Below are positions 1-6,639 of a stretch of DNA of 11,467 bases, piece by piece; the first letter of the stretch is position 1; every line of letters starts with the position of its first letter. A program made the translations under genes and the position numbers. The stretch comes from Modestobacter sp. Lineage in GTDB: Bacteria > Actinomycetota > Actinomycetes > Mycobacteriales > Geodermatophilaceae. The stretch is from the NCBI GenBank assembly GCA_025965635.1, contig JAOPWO010000113.1, positions 1 through 11,467 on the forward strand, given 5' to 3'. The notes beneath the pieces are model-generated. The model ran no database searches, was not told the DNA's origin, and worked only from the letters and a program-made list of their open reading frames with translations.

Positions 1-1225
1 GCACTTCGAGCGGGTCCCGATGGAGGACTACCGCTGGGGCATCTTCCTGGCCGAGCGCGACCCGGACCGCAAGGTCAGCTTCGGCCAGCACAAGGGCGAG
101 CCGGCCTGGCAGGAGATCCCGGGCGAGTACCGCTCCGACCTCCGCCGGCTGATCACCGTCCAGGGCGACACCGAGCCTTCCTCGGTCGAGCACCAGCGAC
201 ACCTGGGCATGACCGCGCCCTCGCTGTACGACATGCGCAACCTCTTCCAGGTCAACGTGGAGGAGGGCCGGCACCTGTGGGCGATGGTCTACCTGCTGCA
301 GGCCTACTTCGGGAAGGACGGCCGGGAGGAGGCCGAGCAGCTGCTCAAGCGCAACTCCGGTGACTTCGACAGCCCCCGCATCCTCGGTGCCTTCAACGAG
401 GAGACCACCGACTGGCTGCAGTTCTTCATGTTCACCTACTTCACCGACCGGGACGGCAAGTACCAGCTCGGCACCCTGAAGGAGAGCGCCTTCGACCCGC
501 TGGCCCGCACCTGCGAGTTCATGCTGAAGGAGGAGGCGCACCACATGTTCGTCGGGACCACCGGCGTGCAGCGCACCGTGCAGCGGACCGCCGAGCTGAT
601 GAAGGAGCACGGCACCGACGACATCTGGTCCTACGGCGGCATCCCGCTGTCGGTCATCCAGAAGTACCTCAACTTCCAGTACTCGGTGTCGATGGACCTC
701 TTCGGCTCCGAGACCTCCTCCAACGTGGCCGGCTACTACACCTCCGGGCTCAAGGGCCGCTGGATGGAGACCCGTCGCAAGGACGACCACCAGCTGCACG
801 ACCTGACGATGGACGTGCCGATCATCGAGGACGGGCGGATGAGCACCAAGACCGTGCCGATGCTCACCGCGCTGAACCTCGACCTCCGCAACGAGTACGC
901 CGCCGACTGCGAGAACGGCGTCCGGCGGTGGAACCAGGAGCTCGAGGACGCCGGACTCGAAGAGCGGCTGACCCTCCCCCACCAGGGTTTCAACCGCAAG
1001 GTCGGGGTCTTCTCCACGCACCACGTCACGCCCACCGGCGAGATCGTGGACGACGCCACGTGGGAGCGGACCGCGCACGGGTACCTGCCCAGCGCGGAGG
1101 ACCGCGCCCGGGTCGCCGAGCTGATGGTCCCGCACTACGAGGCCGGTGACTTCGCCGGCTGGATCTCCCCGCCGTCGGTCGGGATCAACTCCCTGCCGGT
1201 CGAGTACGACTACGTCCGCTTCTAA
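1..1225 (+). CDS. boxB: Benzoyl-CoA 2,3-epoxidase (oxygenase component BoxB), 5' truncated by the window edge
   Basis: BoxB is the diiron oxygenase that epoxidises the ring of benzoyl-CoA, the key step of the aerobic box pathway in the cytoplasm. The frame is open from base 2 (residues HFERVP precede the first ATG at 20), so the true start lies upstream; about 62 further residues seem to be missing relative to the roughly 470-residue family. Counting from the ATG at 20, the diiron ligands are visible as E52, E82 and H85 (in EEGRH), D143, and E172 and H175 (in EEAHH). These match, with a constant offset of 68, the ligands I recall for Azoarcus evansii BoxB (E120, E150, H153, D211, E240, H243). 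The C-terminus is complete, ending with TAA at 1223-1225. A CoA ligase gene follows after 70 nt containing a strong stem-loop. The family call is very secure; whether the CoA substrate is plain benzoyl-CoA or a substituted analogue cannot be read from sequence. Confidence 0.93.
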   Translation, partial: HFERVPMEDYRWGIFLAERDPDRKVSFGQHKGEPAWQEIPGEYRSDLRRLITVQGDTEPSSVEHQRHLGMTAPSLYDMRNLFQVNVEEGRHLWAMVYLLQAYFGKDGREEAEQLLKRNSGDFDSPRILGAFNEETTDWLQFFMFTYFTDRDGKYQLGTLKESAFDPLARTCEFMLKEEAHHMFVGTTGVQRTVQRTAELMKEHGTDDIWSYGGIPLSVIQKYLNFQYSVSMDLFGSETSSNVAGYYTSGLKGRWMETRRKDDHQLHDLTMDVPIIEDGRMSTKTVPMLTALNLDLRNEYAADCENGVRRWNQELEDAGLEERLTLPHQGFNRKVGVFSTHHVTPTGEIVDDATWERTAHGYLPSAEDRARVAELMVPHYEAGDFAGWISPPSVGINSLPVEYDYVRF

Positions 1226-1230
1226 TCCGC

Positions 1231-1271
1231 CGGGACCGCAGGGTCACGACACCCGTGACCCTGCGGTCCCG
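1231..1271 (+). terminator. Perfect 18-bp stem-loop between boxB and the ligase gene (terminator/attenuator or processing hairpin)
   Basis: Left arm CGGGACCGCAGGGTCACG (1231-1248), loop ACACC (1249-1253), right arm CGTGACCCTGCGGTCCCG (1254-1271); all 18 pairs match. It begins 5 nt after the boxB stop. No T-run follows, as is common for actinobacterial hairpin terminators. The ligase SD and GTG lie 10 and 24 nt beyond the right arm, so the hairpin does not hide them. It may end boxB transcripts, attenuate read-through, or protect the 3' end of a processed boxB mRNA so that the oxygenase is made in excess over the ligase. Confidence 0.7.
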
Positions 1272-1295
1272 CCCGTCCGTGAAGGGCTGTGCAGC

Positions 1296-3011
1296 GTGGC
1301 CACCCTCGAAACTGCAGCACCCGTGGTCTCCGGCCCTCCGGCCGGACCAGTCCCCCCTTCCGGCAGTCCTCCGGGTCTGGAGGTGTTCAACGCCGCGGAG
1401 TGGCTCCTCACCCGGCATGCGCGGGCGACGCCCGACCGGCGGGCGATCACCGCCGTCGACCTCGACGGCAGCGTCCGCACCCTCAGCTACGGCGAGCTGG
1501 AGGCGGAGGTGCACCGCTTCGCCGCGGCCCTGCTGGCCTCCGGCGTCCGGCCCGAGGAACGCCTGATCCTGTGCCTGGGCGACAGCCCGGAGCTGCTCAC
1601 CGCCTTCCTGGCCGGCCTGCGGATCGGTGCGGTGCCGGTCCCGGTCAGCACCATGCTCAAGCCCAAGGACATCGCCGAGATGGCCCGGGACAGCCGGGCC
1701 CGGATGCTGGTGGTGAGCGCCGAGTTCGCCGCGCTCGCCCCCGCGGTCGGTGGCCTGCCCGACCTGGCCGATGTCGTGGTCCTGGCTCCCGACGCGCTGC
1801 CGGAGGTCGACGGGCCGCGGGTCCGCGACTGGGACACCTTCGTGGCCGCCGGGAGCGGCGAGCTCGACCGGGTCGCCACCCCGTACCCCACGGTGCCCGA
1901 CTCCCCGGCATTCTGGCTGTACACCTCCGGGACGACGGGCACGCCCAAGGGCGCGATGCACCGGCACGGGTCACTGCGCGACACCGCCGAGACCTACGCC
2001 CGCGACGTGCTCGCCATCGGCCCGGACGACGTCACCTTCTCTGTCGCCAAGTTCTTCTTCGCCTACGGCCTGGGCAACACCCTCACGTTCCCGTTCTCGG
2101 TCGGCGCCAGCGTGGTGCTGGACCGCTCGCGGCCCAGCCCGGCCGGCACCCTGCGGGTGCTGCAGGACCATCGCCCGACGCTGTTCTTCGGGGGCCCCAC
2201 CTACTACGCCGCACTGCTGGCCGCCGGGCTGCCCCGCGACGCCTTCGCCGGCGTCCGGGCCTGCGTCTCGGCCGGCGAGGCCTTCCCTGCCCCGCTGTTC
2301 GAGCGATTCACCAGCACCTTCGACGTGGAGATGCTCGACGGGATCGGCTCCACGGAGATGCTGCACATCTTCATCTCCGGGCGGCCGGGACGCACCCGCG
2401 CCGGTGCCACGGGCGAGATCGTCGCCGGGTACGACGCGAAGATCGTCGACGACGACGGGCAGCCGGTGCCCGACGGCACGCCGGGCAACCTGTACGTACG
2501 GGGCAACTCGGCGGCGACGGGCTACTGGTGCCGGACGGAGACCACCCGTCGGGTGTTCGAGGGCCCCTGGGTGCGCACCGGGGACACCTACGTGCGCAGC
2601 TCTGACGGCTACTACACGTCGCTGGGCCGCACCGACGACATCATCAAGGCCGGCGGCATCTGGGTCTCCCCCACGGAGGTCGAGCAGCGGTTGCGCACCC
2701 ATCCCGACGTCCTGCAGGTCGTCGTGGTGTCGGTGCCCGACGTCGACGGGCTGGACAAGCCGGTGGCCTGCGTCGTCCTCACCCCCGGCTCGGCGACGAC
2801 CGCCGATGAGCTCGTCAGCCACTGCCGGGACGGGCTGGCCGCCTTCAAGCGGCCCCGGCACGTCCTGGTCTTCGACGAACTGCCGCAGACGGCCACCGGA
2901 AAGCTGCAGCGGTTCCGGGTGCGGGAGCAGGCCCTGACCCTGATCGACGCGTCCCGGTCCGACGGCATGACCGCCCCCCTCCCCCCCTCGCTCCCCGGAG
3001 GCCCCGCATGA
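1296..3011 (+). CDS. Benzoate-CoA ligase (AMP-forming)
   Basis: This 571-residue ANL-superfamily enzyme activates benzoate (or a close aromatic acid) with ATP and CoA, making the thioester used by BoxB. The P-loop-like motif YTSGTTGTPKG is at residues 209-219, the A5 motif GIGSTE at 349-354, the hinge region GRTDDIIKAGG begins at 444, and the catalytic A10 lysine is K536 in TGKLQRF. KFFFAYGLGNTLTFP (252-266) and FFGGPTYYA (297-305) are typical of the benzoate-CoA ligase branch rather than fatty-acyl ligases. The frame is open back into boxB, but I chose GTG 1296 because AAGGG lies 9 nt upstream and the start falls after boxB and its stem-loop. The product has an extra N-terminal tail of about 30 residues and a proline-rich C-terminal tail encoded by C-runs at 2972-2989. 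Its stop overlaps the next start (ATGA). Anthranilate, hydroxybenzoate or halobenzoate specificity cannot be excluded. Confidence 0.88.
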   Translation: MATLETAAPVVSGPPAGPVPPSGSPPGLEVFNAAEWLLTRHARATPDRRAITAVDLDGSVRTLSYGELEAEVHRFAAALLASGVRPEERLILCLGDSPELLTAFLAGLRIGAVPVPVSTMLKPKDIAEMARDSRARMLVVSAEFAALAPAVGGLPDLADVVVLAPDALPEVDGPRVRDWDTFVAAGSGELDRVATPYPTVPDSPAFWLYTSGTTGTPKGAMHRHGSLRDTAETYARDVLAIGPDDVTFSVAKFFFAYGLGNTLTFPFSVGASVVLDRSRPSPAGTLRVLQDHRPTLFFGGPTYYAALLAAGLPRDAFAGVRACVSAGEAFPAPLFERFTSTFDVEMLDGIGSTEMLHIFISGRPGRTRAGATGEIVAGYDAKIVDDDGQPVPDGTPGNLYVRGNSAATGYWCRTETTRRVFEGPWVRTGDTYVRSSDGYYTSLGRTDDIIKAGGIWVSPTEVEQRLRTHPDVLQVVVVSVPDVDGLDKPVACVVLTPGSATTADELVSHCRDGLAAFKRPRHVLVFDELPQTATGKLQRFRVREQALTLIDASRSDGMTAPLPPSLPGGPA

Positions 3012-4075
3012 CCGCCACGGACACCCTGACACCGACCGGCACGGCCGGGGCCGGCCGTGAGGTCGACGTCGACCTGCTCGTCGTCGGTGCCGGTCCGGCG
3101 GGCCTGTACGCCGCCTACTACGCCGGCTTCCGCGGCCTGCGGACGGCGATCGTGGACAGCCTCTCCGAGCCCGGCGGTCAGGTGATGGCGCTGTACCCGG
3201 AGAAGAACATCTACGACGTGGCCGCCCTGCCCGCGATCAAGGGCCGCGACCTCGTGGCGGGGCTGGTGCAGCAGGCCGCCCGGTTCGACCCGGTGTACGT
3301 GCTCGGCGAGCGCGCCGAGCACCTCACCAACGACGCCGGCCAGCGGCCGCGCCCGGGGGACCGGCTGCTGGTCACCACGGACCGCGGTACCCGCATCCAC
3401 TGCGGCGCCGTCGTCGTGACCGGCGGCATCGGCACCTTCACCCCCCGGCCGCTCCCCGGCGGCGCCGAGTGGGAGGGCCGCGGGCTGACCTACGTCGTCA
3501 AGGAGTTGGCCGCGCACGCGGGGCAGGACGTCGTCATCGTCGGCGGCGGGGACAGCGCGGTGGACTGGGCGCTGGCGCTGGCCGACATCGCCTCCTCGGT
3601 GACCCTGGTGCACCGCCGGAAGAACTTCCGTGCGCACGCCGCCAGCGTCGCGGACATGGAGGCGGGTCCCACGGTGGTGGTCACCGATGCGCAGGTGGAC
3701 TCGGTGGAGGGCGCCGACCGGGTGCACACCGTCCACGTGCGGCACAAGGACGGCACGGTCACCCCCTACAAGGCGCAGACCGTGATCGCCGCACTCGGCT
3801 TCACCGCCGACATCGGCCCCCTCGAGACCTGGGGCATCGACATCGTCGACCGCAAGATCCTGGTGGACACCGCGATGCGCACGTCGCTGTCGGGCGTCTA
3901 CTCCGCCGGGGACATCACCGAGTACCCGGGCAAGGTCCGGTTGATCTCGGTAGGTTTCGGTGAGGCGGCCACCGCGGTGAACAACGCGGCCACCTATCTC
4001 GACCCCGACCAGCCGCTCTTCCCCGGGCACAGCAGCGACGACCCCGCCGGTATCGGCGCTGCCGCCGCCGTCTGA
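3008..4075 (+). CDS. Ferredoxin-NADP reductase, thioredoxin-reductase-like type (probable BoxA-replacing reductase)
   Basis: This 355-residue FAD/NAD(P)-binding flavoprotein probably moves electrons from NADPH to the ferredoxin encoded next, and through it to BoxB. The FAD Rossmann motif GAGPAG is at 27-32, the second dinucleotide motif GGGDSAVD at 179-186, the HRRKNFRAH stretch at 202-210 resembles the NADPH-binding signature of YumC-type reductases, and the FAD-closing AGD is at 300-302. There is no CxxC disulfide, which argues against a thioredoxin reductase. The ATG overlaps the ligase stop (ATGA), and GGAGG at 2997-3001 gives a good start, so the two genes are translationally coupled. 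Proteobacterial BoxA is a single chain joining ferredoxin-like and reductase domains; here the two functions appear as separate adjacent genes. The reductase family is clear; its pairing with BoxB is inferred from gene order. Confidence 0.88.
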   Translation: MTATDTLTPTGTAGAGREVDVDLLVVGAGPAGLYAAYYAGFRGLRTAIVDSLSEPGGQVMALYPEKNIYDVAALPAIKGRDLVAGLVQQAARFDPVYVLGERAEHLTNDAGQRPRPGDRLLVTTDRGTRIHCGAVVVTGGIGTFTPRPLPGGAEWEGRGLTYVVKELAAHAGQDVVIVGGGDSAVDWALALADIASSVTLVHRRKNFRAHAASVADMEAGPTVVVTDAQVDSVEGADRVHTVHVRHKDGTVTPYKAQTVIAALGFTADIGPLETWGIDIVDRKILVDTAMRTSLSGVYSAGDITEYPGKVRLISVGFGEAATAVNNAATYLDPDQPLFPGHSSDDPAGIGAAAAV

Positions 4076-4100
4076 GCTCACCAGCACCAGAGGAGAACCC

Positions 4101-4430
4101 GTGCCCTACGTCATCGGCGCCGAGTGCATCGACACCACCGACATGTCCTGCGTGGAGGAGTGCCCGGTCGACTGCATCTACGAGGGTGACCGGAAGCTCT
4201 ACATCAACCCCAAGGAGTGCATCGACTGCGGCGCCTGCGAGCCGGTCTGCCCGGTCGAGGCGATCACCCAGGACCGGCGGGTGAGCGCGGACAACGAGCC
4301 GCACGTCGCCGACAACCGGCGCTTCTTCGTCGAGCCGCTGCCCGGGCGCGACGCGCCGCTGGGGAGCCCCGGCGGGGCGTCGAAGGTGGGCCGGCTCGGC
4401 GTGGACACCGAGCTCGTCAGCGAGGGTTGA
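4101..4430 (+). CDS. 7Fe-8S ferredoxin (FdxA-like), probable electron donor to BoxB
   Basis: This is a 109-residue bicluster ferredoxin. C9, C17 and C50 fit ligands of a 3Fe-4S cluster, and C21, C40, C43 and C46 those of a 4Fe-4S cluster, following the C-x7-C-x3-CP and C-x2-C-x2-C-x3-CP pattern of Azotobacter FdI and actinobacterial FdxA. C25 matches the free cysteine next to the cluster in FdI. The C-terminal 50 residues, lacking cysteine, match the extra tail of long FdxA proteins. The GTG start at 4101 is preceded by AGAGGAGA (4089-4096), and the gap from the reductase stop is only 25 nt, so the gene belongs to the same operon. The likely role is a one-electron shuttle between the reductase and the diiron oxygenase; it could also serve other redox partners. 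Confidence 0.9.
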   Translation: MPYVIGAECIDTTDMSCVEECPVDCIYEGDRKLYINPKECIDCGACEPVCPVEAITQDRRVSADNEPHVADNRRFFVEPLPGRDAPLGSPGGASKVGRLGVDTELVSEG

Positions 4431-4432
4431 CC

Positions 4433-4456
4433 CGCGACGCGCTGGACGGCGTCGCG
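4433..4456 (+). terminator. Hairpin just after the ferredoxin gene, candidate terminator of the left operon
   Basis: Arms CGCGACGC (4433-4440) and GCGTCGCG (4449-4456) pair perfectly over 8 bp with an 8-nt loop, starting 2 nt after the ferredoxin stop. No T-tract follows. Its place at the end of a plus-strand operon facing a convergent minus-strand operon makes a terminator plausible, but GC-rich DNA gives such stems easily. Confidence 0.35.
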
Positions 4457-4522
4457 TCGGTGCTGCGACCGCACGGGTGCACCCGGACGCGGCCGTGATC
4501 GGCCGGGTCGAGCTGGGGCCGG

Positions 4523-4813
4523 CGGTCGGCAGCCGGCGAAGTGGACGCAGGCCGTACCGGGTTCCGCGGCCGACACGAAGCCGACCATGAACGCGACGAG
4601 CTGCCCGTCGGCGCGTTCGACGAGCTGGCTCGTGCCGGTGACGTGCTGGACGAACAGCCGCGGCAGCCACAGCGCGCGCTCGCGGGAGCCGGCTTCCCCG
4701 CCGGATCCGCCCCACCGGTCGTCCAGGACGGCCAGGACCTGCGCGTGGTCGTCAGCACGTGGGCGGCGGGTCTCCAGCCCCTCGTGGAGCGACTCGGTCG
4801 TCGGCAGGACGTG
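4523..4813 (-). pseudogene. Remnant of a GNAT-family N-acetyltransferase, both ends missing
   Basis: Reading the minus strand from 4813, after an in-frame TGA at 4816-4814, gives about 97 residues that look like a GNAT protein. RRPRADDHAQVLAVLDDRW (from residue 16) fits the first strand and helix, LWLPRLFVQHVTGTSQLVE (48-66) and GQLVAFMVGFVSAAEPG (70-86) fit the central strands, and CVHFAG (89-94) fits the strand before the acetyl-CoA loop. The expected R/Q-x-x-G-x-G/A acetyl-CoA motif does not follow; the frame continues as low-complexity P/R/A sequence. There is no ATG, GTG or TTG in frame before residue 76, so the gene cannot start normally. The likeness is by eye only. An alternative is a sequencing error or frameshift in a functional gene. 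Confidence 0.45.
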
Positions 4814-4858
4814 TCAGCACAACCGGGATGGCGGCCAGCACCGACCGATGCCATCACA

Positions 4859-4876
4859 CCCCCACCGTCAGGGGGG
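4859..4876 (-). terminator. Weak C/G hairpin downstream of the minus-strand operon
   Basis: On the minus strand CCCCC, a 7-nt loop and GGGGG (4875-4859 as read on that strand) form a short stem about 9 nt after the dehydrogenase stop at 4885, followed by TGTGATGG. It sits where a terminator is expected, but the stem is short and there is no T-run. Confidence 0.25.
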
Positions 4877-4884
4877 CCGCTCGG

Positions 4885-5616
4885 TCAGCGCAGCCCGCCG
4901 GTGGCCTCCACGATCGTGCCGGTGACCCAGCGGGCGTCCGGCCCGAGCAGGAAGGCGATCACGCCGGCCAGGTCGTCCGGGTCGCCGAGCCGGCGCAGCG
5001 CCGGGGCTCCGGCCATCGCCTCGATGGCCTTCTCGCTGGTGCCCGCGCGCAGCTGCGGGGTGTCGGTGGCGCCCGGCCGGACGGCGACCACCCGGATGCC
5101 CTGCCGGCCGAGCTCCTTGGCACCGACCCGGACGGCCGCCTCGGCCGCGGCCTTGGTCATCACGTAGCTGGCCTGCCGGGCCGGCGCGAGCTCGGCGGCC
5201 ACCGAGGAGACGACGACCACCGCTCCCCCCTCGGGCAGCAGCCGGCCGGCGTGCTGCAGCGTGAGCAGCACCGAGCGGCCGTTGAGCGCCCAGGCGTCGT
5301 CGAGCTCCTCGAGGGTCAGGTCGGCGAGCCGGGTGTAGGTCCAGGCACCGGCGCAGTGCACGACGCCGCCCAGCTCCTCCCCCGCCGCCTCGAACGCGGC
5401 CGCCAGCGACGCCGGGTCGCGGACGTCGCAGTGCACCGTGCGGACCGCCGCACCGAGCTGGGCGCACAGCTCCTGCGCCCGGTCCTCGCCGGTGCGGTGC
5501 GTGAAGAGCACCGGCACCCCGTCGACCGCCAGCCGCCGGACCGTGGCCGCACCGATCCCGCTGCTGCCTCCGAGGACGAGCACGGTGCCCCGCTGCGCCG
5601 TCGATCCGCGCGCCAT
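4885..5616 (-). CDS. Short-chain dehydrogenase/reductase (SDR), substrate unknown
   Basis: This 243-residue classical SDR should oxidise or reduce a hydroxyl/carbonyl with NAD(P). The cofactor motif GGSSGIG is at 16-22, HCAG (in place of NNAG) at 87-90, N112 is the structural/catalytic asparagine, and the catalytic set is S138, Y151 and K155 (Y-V-M-T-K). PGATDTP at 181-187 follows the usual PG motif, and the tail VTGTIVEATGG resembles the conserved VTGxxxxVDGG end with an acidic residue replaced. I chose the ATG at 5616 because it overlaps the amidohydrolase stop as TGATG and gives a normal N-terminus; the frame is open further upstream but only as overlap with that gene. Together with the amidohydrolase it forms a two-gene minus-strand operon, so the two probably act on the same compound. 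No sequence feature fixes the substrate. Confidence 0.85.
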   Translation of the reverse strand: MARGSTAQRGTVLVLGGSSGIGAATVRRLAVDGVPVLFTHRTGEDRAQELCAQLGAAVRTVHCDVRDPASLAAAFEAAGEELGGVVHCAGAWTYTRLADLTLEELDDAWALNGRSVLLTLQHAGRLLPEGGAVVVVSSVAAELAPARQASYVMTKAAAEAAVRVGAKELGRQGIRVVAVRPGATDTPQLRAGTSEKAIEAMAGAPALRRLGDPDDLAGVIAFLLGPDARWVTGTIVEATGGLR

Positions 5617-6476
5617 CAGACGGGGTCCAGACCCGAGTACACCCGCAGCGCGTTGCCGCCGAGCACCAGCGGGACGACGTCCTCGGGCAACCCGAGCGAT
5701 GCCACGGCCCGGGCGTTGGCGGCCTGACCGGGCACGCCGGGCCAGTCCGTGCCGTAGATCCACTTGCGGGCCAGCCGCCCGAGGTCGAAACGGCTGTAGT
5801 ACTCCGGGAGCCGCTTGGGGGGCAACCCGGACAGCTCGATCCAGACGTTCTCCCGGGACACCGCCAGGAACGCGGCGGCGTCGTACCACCAGCCGCGGCC
5901 GCCGTGGGCGAGCACGACCTGCAGGTCGGGGAAGTCCCGCAGCACCGCGTCGAGGTGCACCGGGTCGGCGTAGGCGTTGGTCGACCCGGGGAAGGTGCTG
6001 GTGCCGCAGTGGACGACCAGCGGCACGCCCCGCTCGACCAGCACGGCATAGGCGGGGTAGAGCGCGGCGTCGTCGGTGCGGAAGCCACCGTGCACGGGGT
6101 GCAGCTTCAGCGCCGCCGCGCCGTGGTCGAGCTGGCGCTCCAGCTCGCGGGCGATCGGGAAGTGCAGGTGCGGGTTGACGTTGGCGACCGGACGGAACCG
6201 CCGGGGGTTGTGCTCCACCAGCGGCAGCAGGTCGTCGAAGAGCTGGTAGCCGGTGGCCTTGGGGCTGTACTCGCAGAACAGCAACGCGACGTCGACGCCC
6301 TCGTCGGCGAACAACTGGTCCAGCGCCTCCGGCCGGGGCGTGCCGTCGGCGGCCCAGATGTCCGCCAGGATGCCGGGCCGGCCGAACCTGCGGGCCCAGT
6401 CGACCCAGGCAGGCGCGAGCGACGACAGCTGCGGCACGTGGACGTGCGCGTCGACGAGCAGGTGACCGTCAAGCAC
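5616..6476 (-). CDS. Amidohydrolase-2 family metal-dependent hydrolase/decarboxylase
   Basis: This 286-residue TIM-barrel enzyme belongs to the amidohydrolase_2 (ACMSD-like) family, which includes aromatic-acid decarboxylases, lactonases and oxalomesaconate hydratase. Probable metal ligands are H11 and H13 (DAHVH), H156 (VVHCGTSTFPG), H191 (LAHGG) and D244 (YGTDWPG); KLHP at 124-127 is a further family-like motif. No signal peptide is seen, so it is cytoplasmic. I chose GTG 6476 since GGAG lies 6 nt upstream and the DAHVH motif comes right after the start; the frame is open far upstream but as antisense of the next gene. It is the first gene of a minus-strand pair with the SDR, divergent from the beta-oxidation-like operon. 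In an aromatic cluster it may decarboxylate or hydrolyse an aromatic or ring-cleavage compound, but this is only a guess. Confidence 0.83.
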   Translation of the reverse strand: MLDGHLLVDAHVHVPQLSSLAPAWVDWARRFGRPGILADIWAADGTPRPEALDQLFADEGVDVALLFCEYSPKATGYQLFDDLLPLVEHNPRRFRPVANVNPHLHFPIARELERQLDHGAAALKLHPVHGGFRTDDAALYPAYAVLVERGVPLVVHCGTSTFPGSTNAYADPVHLDAVLRDFPDLQVVLAHGGRGWWYDAAAFLAVSRENVWIELSGLPPKRLPEYYSRFDLGRLARKWIYGTDWPGVPGQAANARAVASLGLPEDVVPLVLGGNALRVYSGLDPV

Positions 6477-6548
6477 TACGGGCTCCGTTCTGCGGATGGG
6501 CGGGCACGGCCGCCACCGTGCCGGCCCCACTGTTCCACCGCCGTCCAC

Positions 6549-6570
6549 GGTCGCGGACGCCGGGCTACAC
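6549..6570 (-). promoter_or_regulatory. Candidate promoter/operator for the amidohydrolase-SDR operon (GTGTAG-N9-CGCGACC)
   Basis: On the minus strand GTGTAG (6570-6565), 9 nt, then CGCGACC (6555-6549). The same two blocks occur at 6595-6617 and 11371-11393 on the plus strand. GTGTAG ends 88 nt before the GTG start. It may be a -10 region plus initial transcribed sequence, or a regulator site. Confidence 0.5.
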
Positions 6571-6601
6571 ATCCCTTTCGTGTGACATGGTGTCGTGTAG
6601 C
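6564..6601. promoter_or_regulatory. Inverted repeat GCTACAC-N24-GTGTAGC in the divergent intergenic region
   Basis: GCTACAC (6564-6570) and GTGTAGC (6595-6601) are perfect 7-bp inverted arms, separated by 24 nt that also contain GACA-N3-TGTC (6584-6594) and a second CGTGTG (6579-6584). Each outer arm is also the first block of one of the outward-facing composite motifs. The layout suits a shared operator controlling both divergent operons. Confidence 0.5.
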
Positions 6602-6617
6602 ACGTCGCCGCGCGACC
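6595..6617 (+). promoter_or_regulatory. Candidate promoter/operator for the 3-hydroxyacyl-CoA dehydrogenase operon (GTGTAG-N10-CGCGACC)
   Basis: GTGTAG (6595-6600), 10 nt, then CGCGACC (6611-6617), ending 22 nt before the ATG at 6640. TAGCAC could serve as a weak -10; no clear TTGAC-type -35 is seen. The region matches the one at 11371-11393 as GTGTAG(C/A)ACG followed by CGCGACC and AGAGGAG. Confidence 0.5.
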
Positions 6618-6639
6618 GGTCCCAGCAGAGGAGCTGCCC

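Larger units (their letters stand above)
4431..4884. other. Gene-poor gap between convergent operons
   Basis: These 454 nt hold no gene I consider intact. Open frames exist on both strands but start and stop without ribosome binding sites and have composition typical of GC-rich shadows. What can be seen is a hairpin at 4433-4456, a short plus-strand stretch resembling hexapeptide-repeat proteins at 4477-4533, a minus-strand GNAT acetyltransferase remnant at 4523-4813, and a weak C5/G5 hairpin at 4859-4876. The picture is that of a decayed stretch between two working operons. Confidence 0.6.

Noticed and set aside
1146..1295. Upstream in-frame extension of the CoA ligase into boxB
   Set aside because: The extension would overlap boxB by 80 nt and run through the stem-loop; GTG 1296 has an SD at the right distance and leaves a normal ligase.
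3008..4075. Thioredoxin reductase
   Set aside because: The fold is right but no CxxC redox motif is present, and the ferredoxin gene follows directly, so a ferredoxin-NADP reductase is the better call.
2612..4087. Long minus-strand open frame opposite the ligase 3' end and the ferredoxin reductase
   Set aside because: It is fully antisense to two clearly recognisable genes, has a composition rich in R, G, V and H without motifs, and no ribosome binding site; a typical shadow of high GC3 coding.
4541..5167. Plus-strand open frame across the gap and the SDR 3' end
   Set aside because: No ribosome binding site or family likeness, and it is antisense to the SDR; the minus-strand GNAT-like reading explains part of it better.
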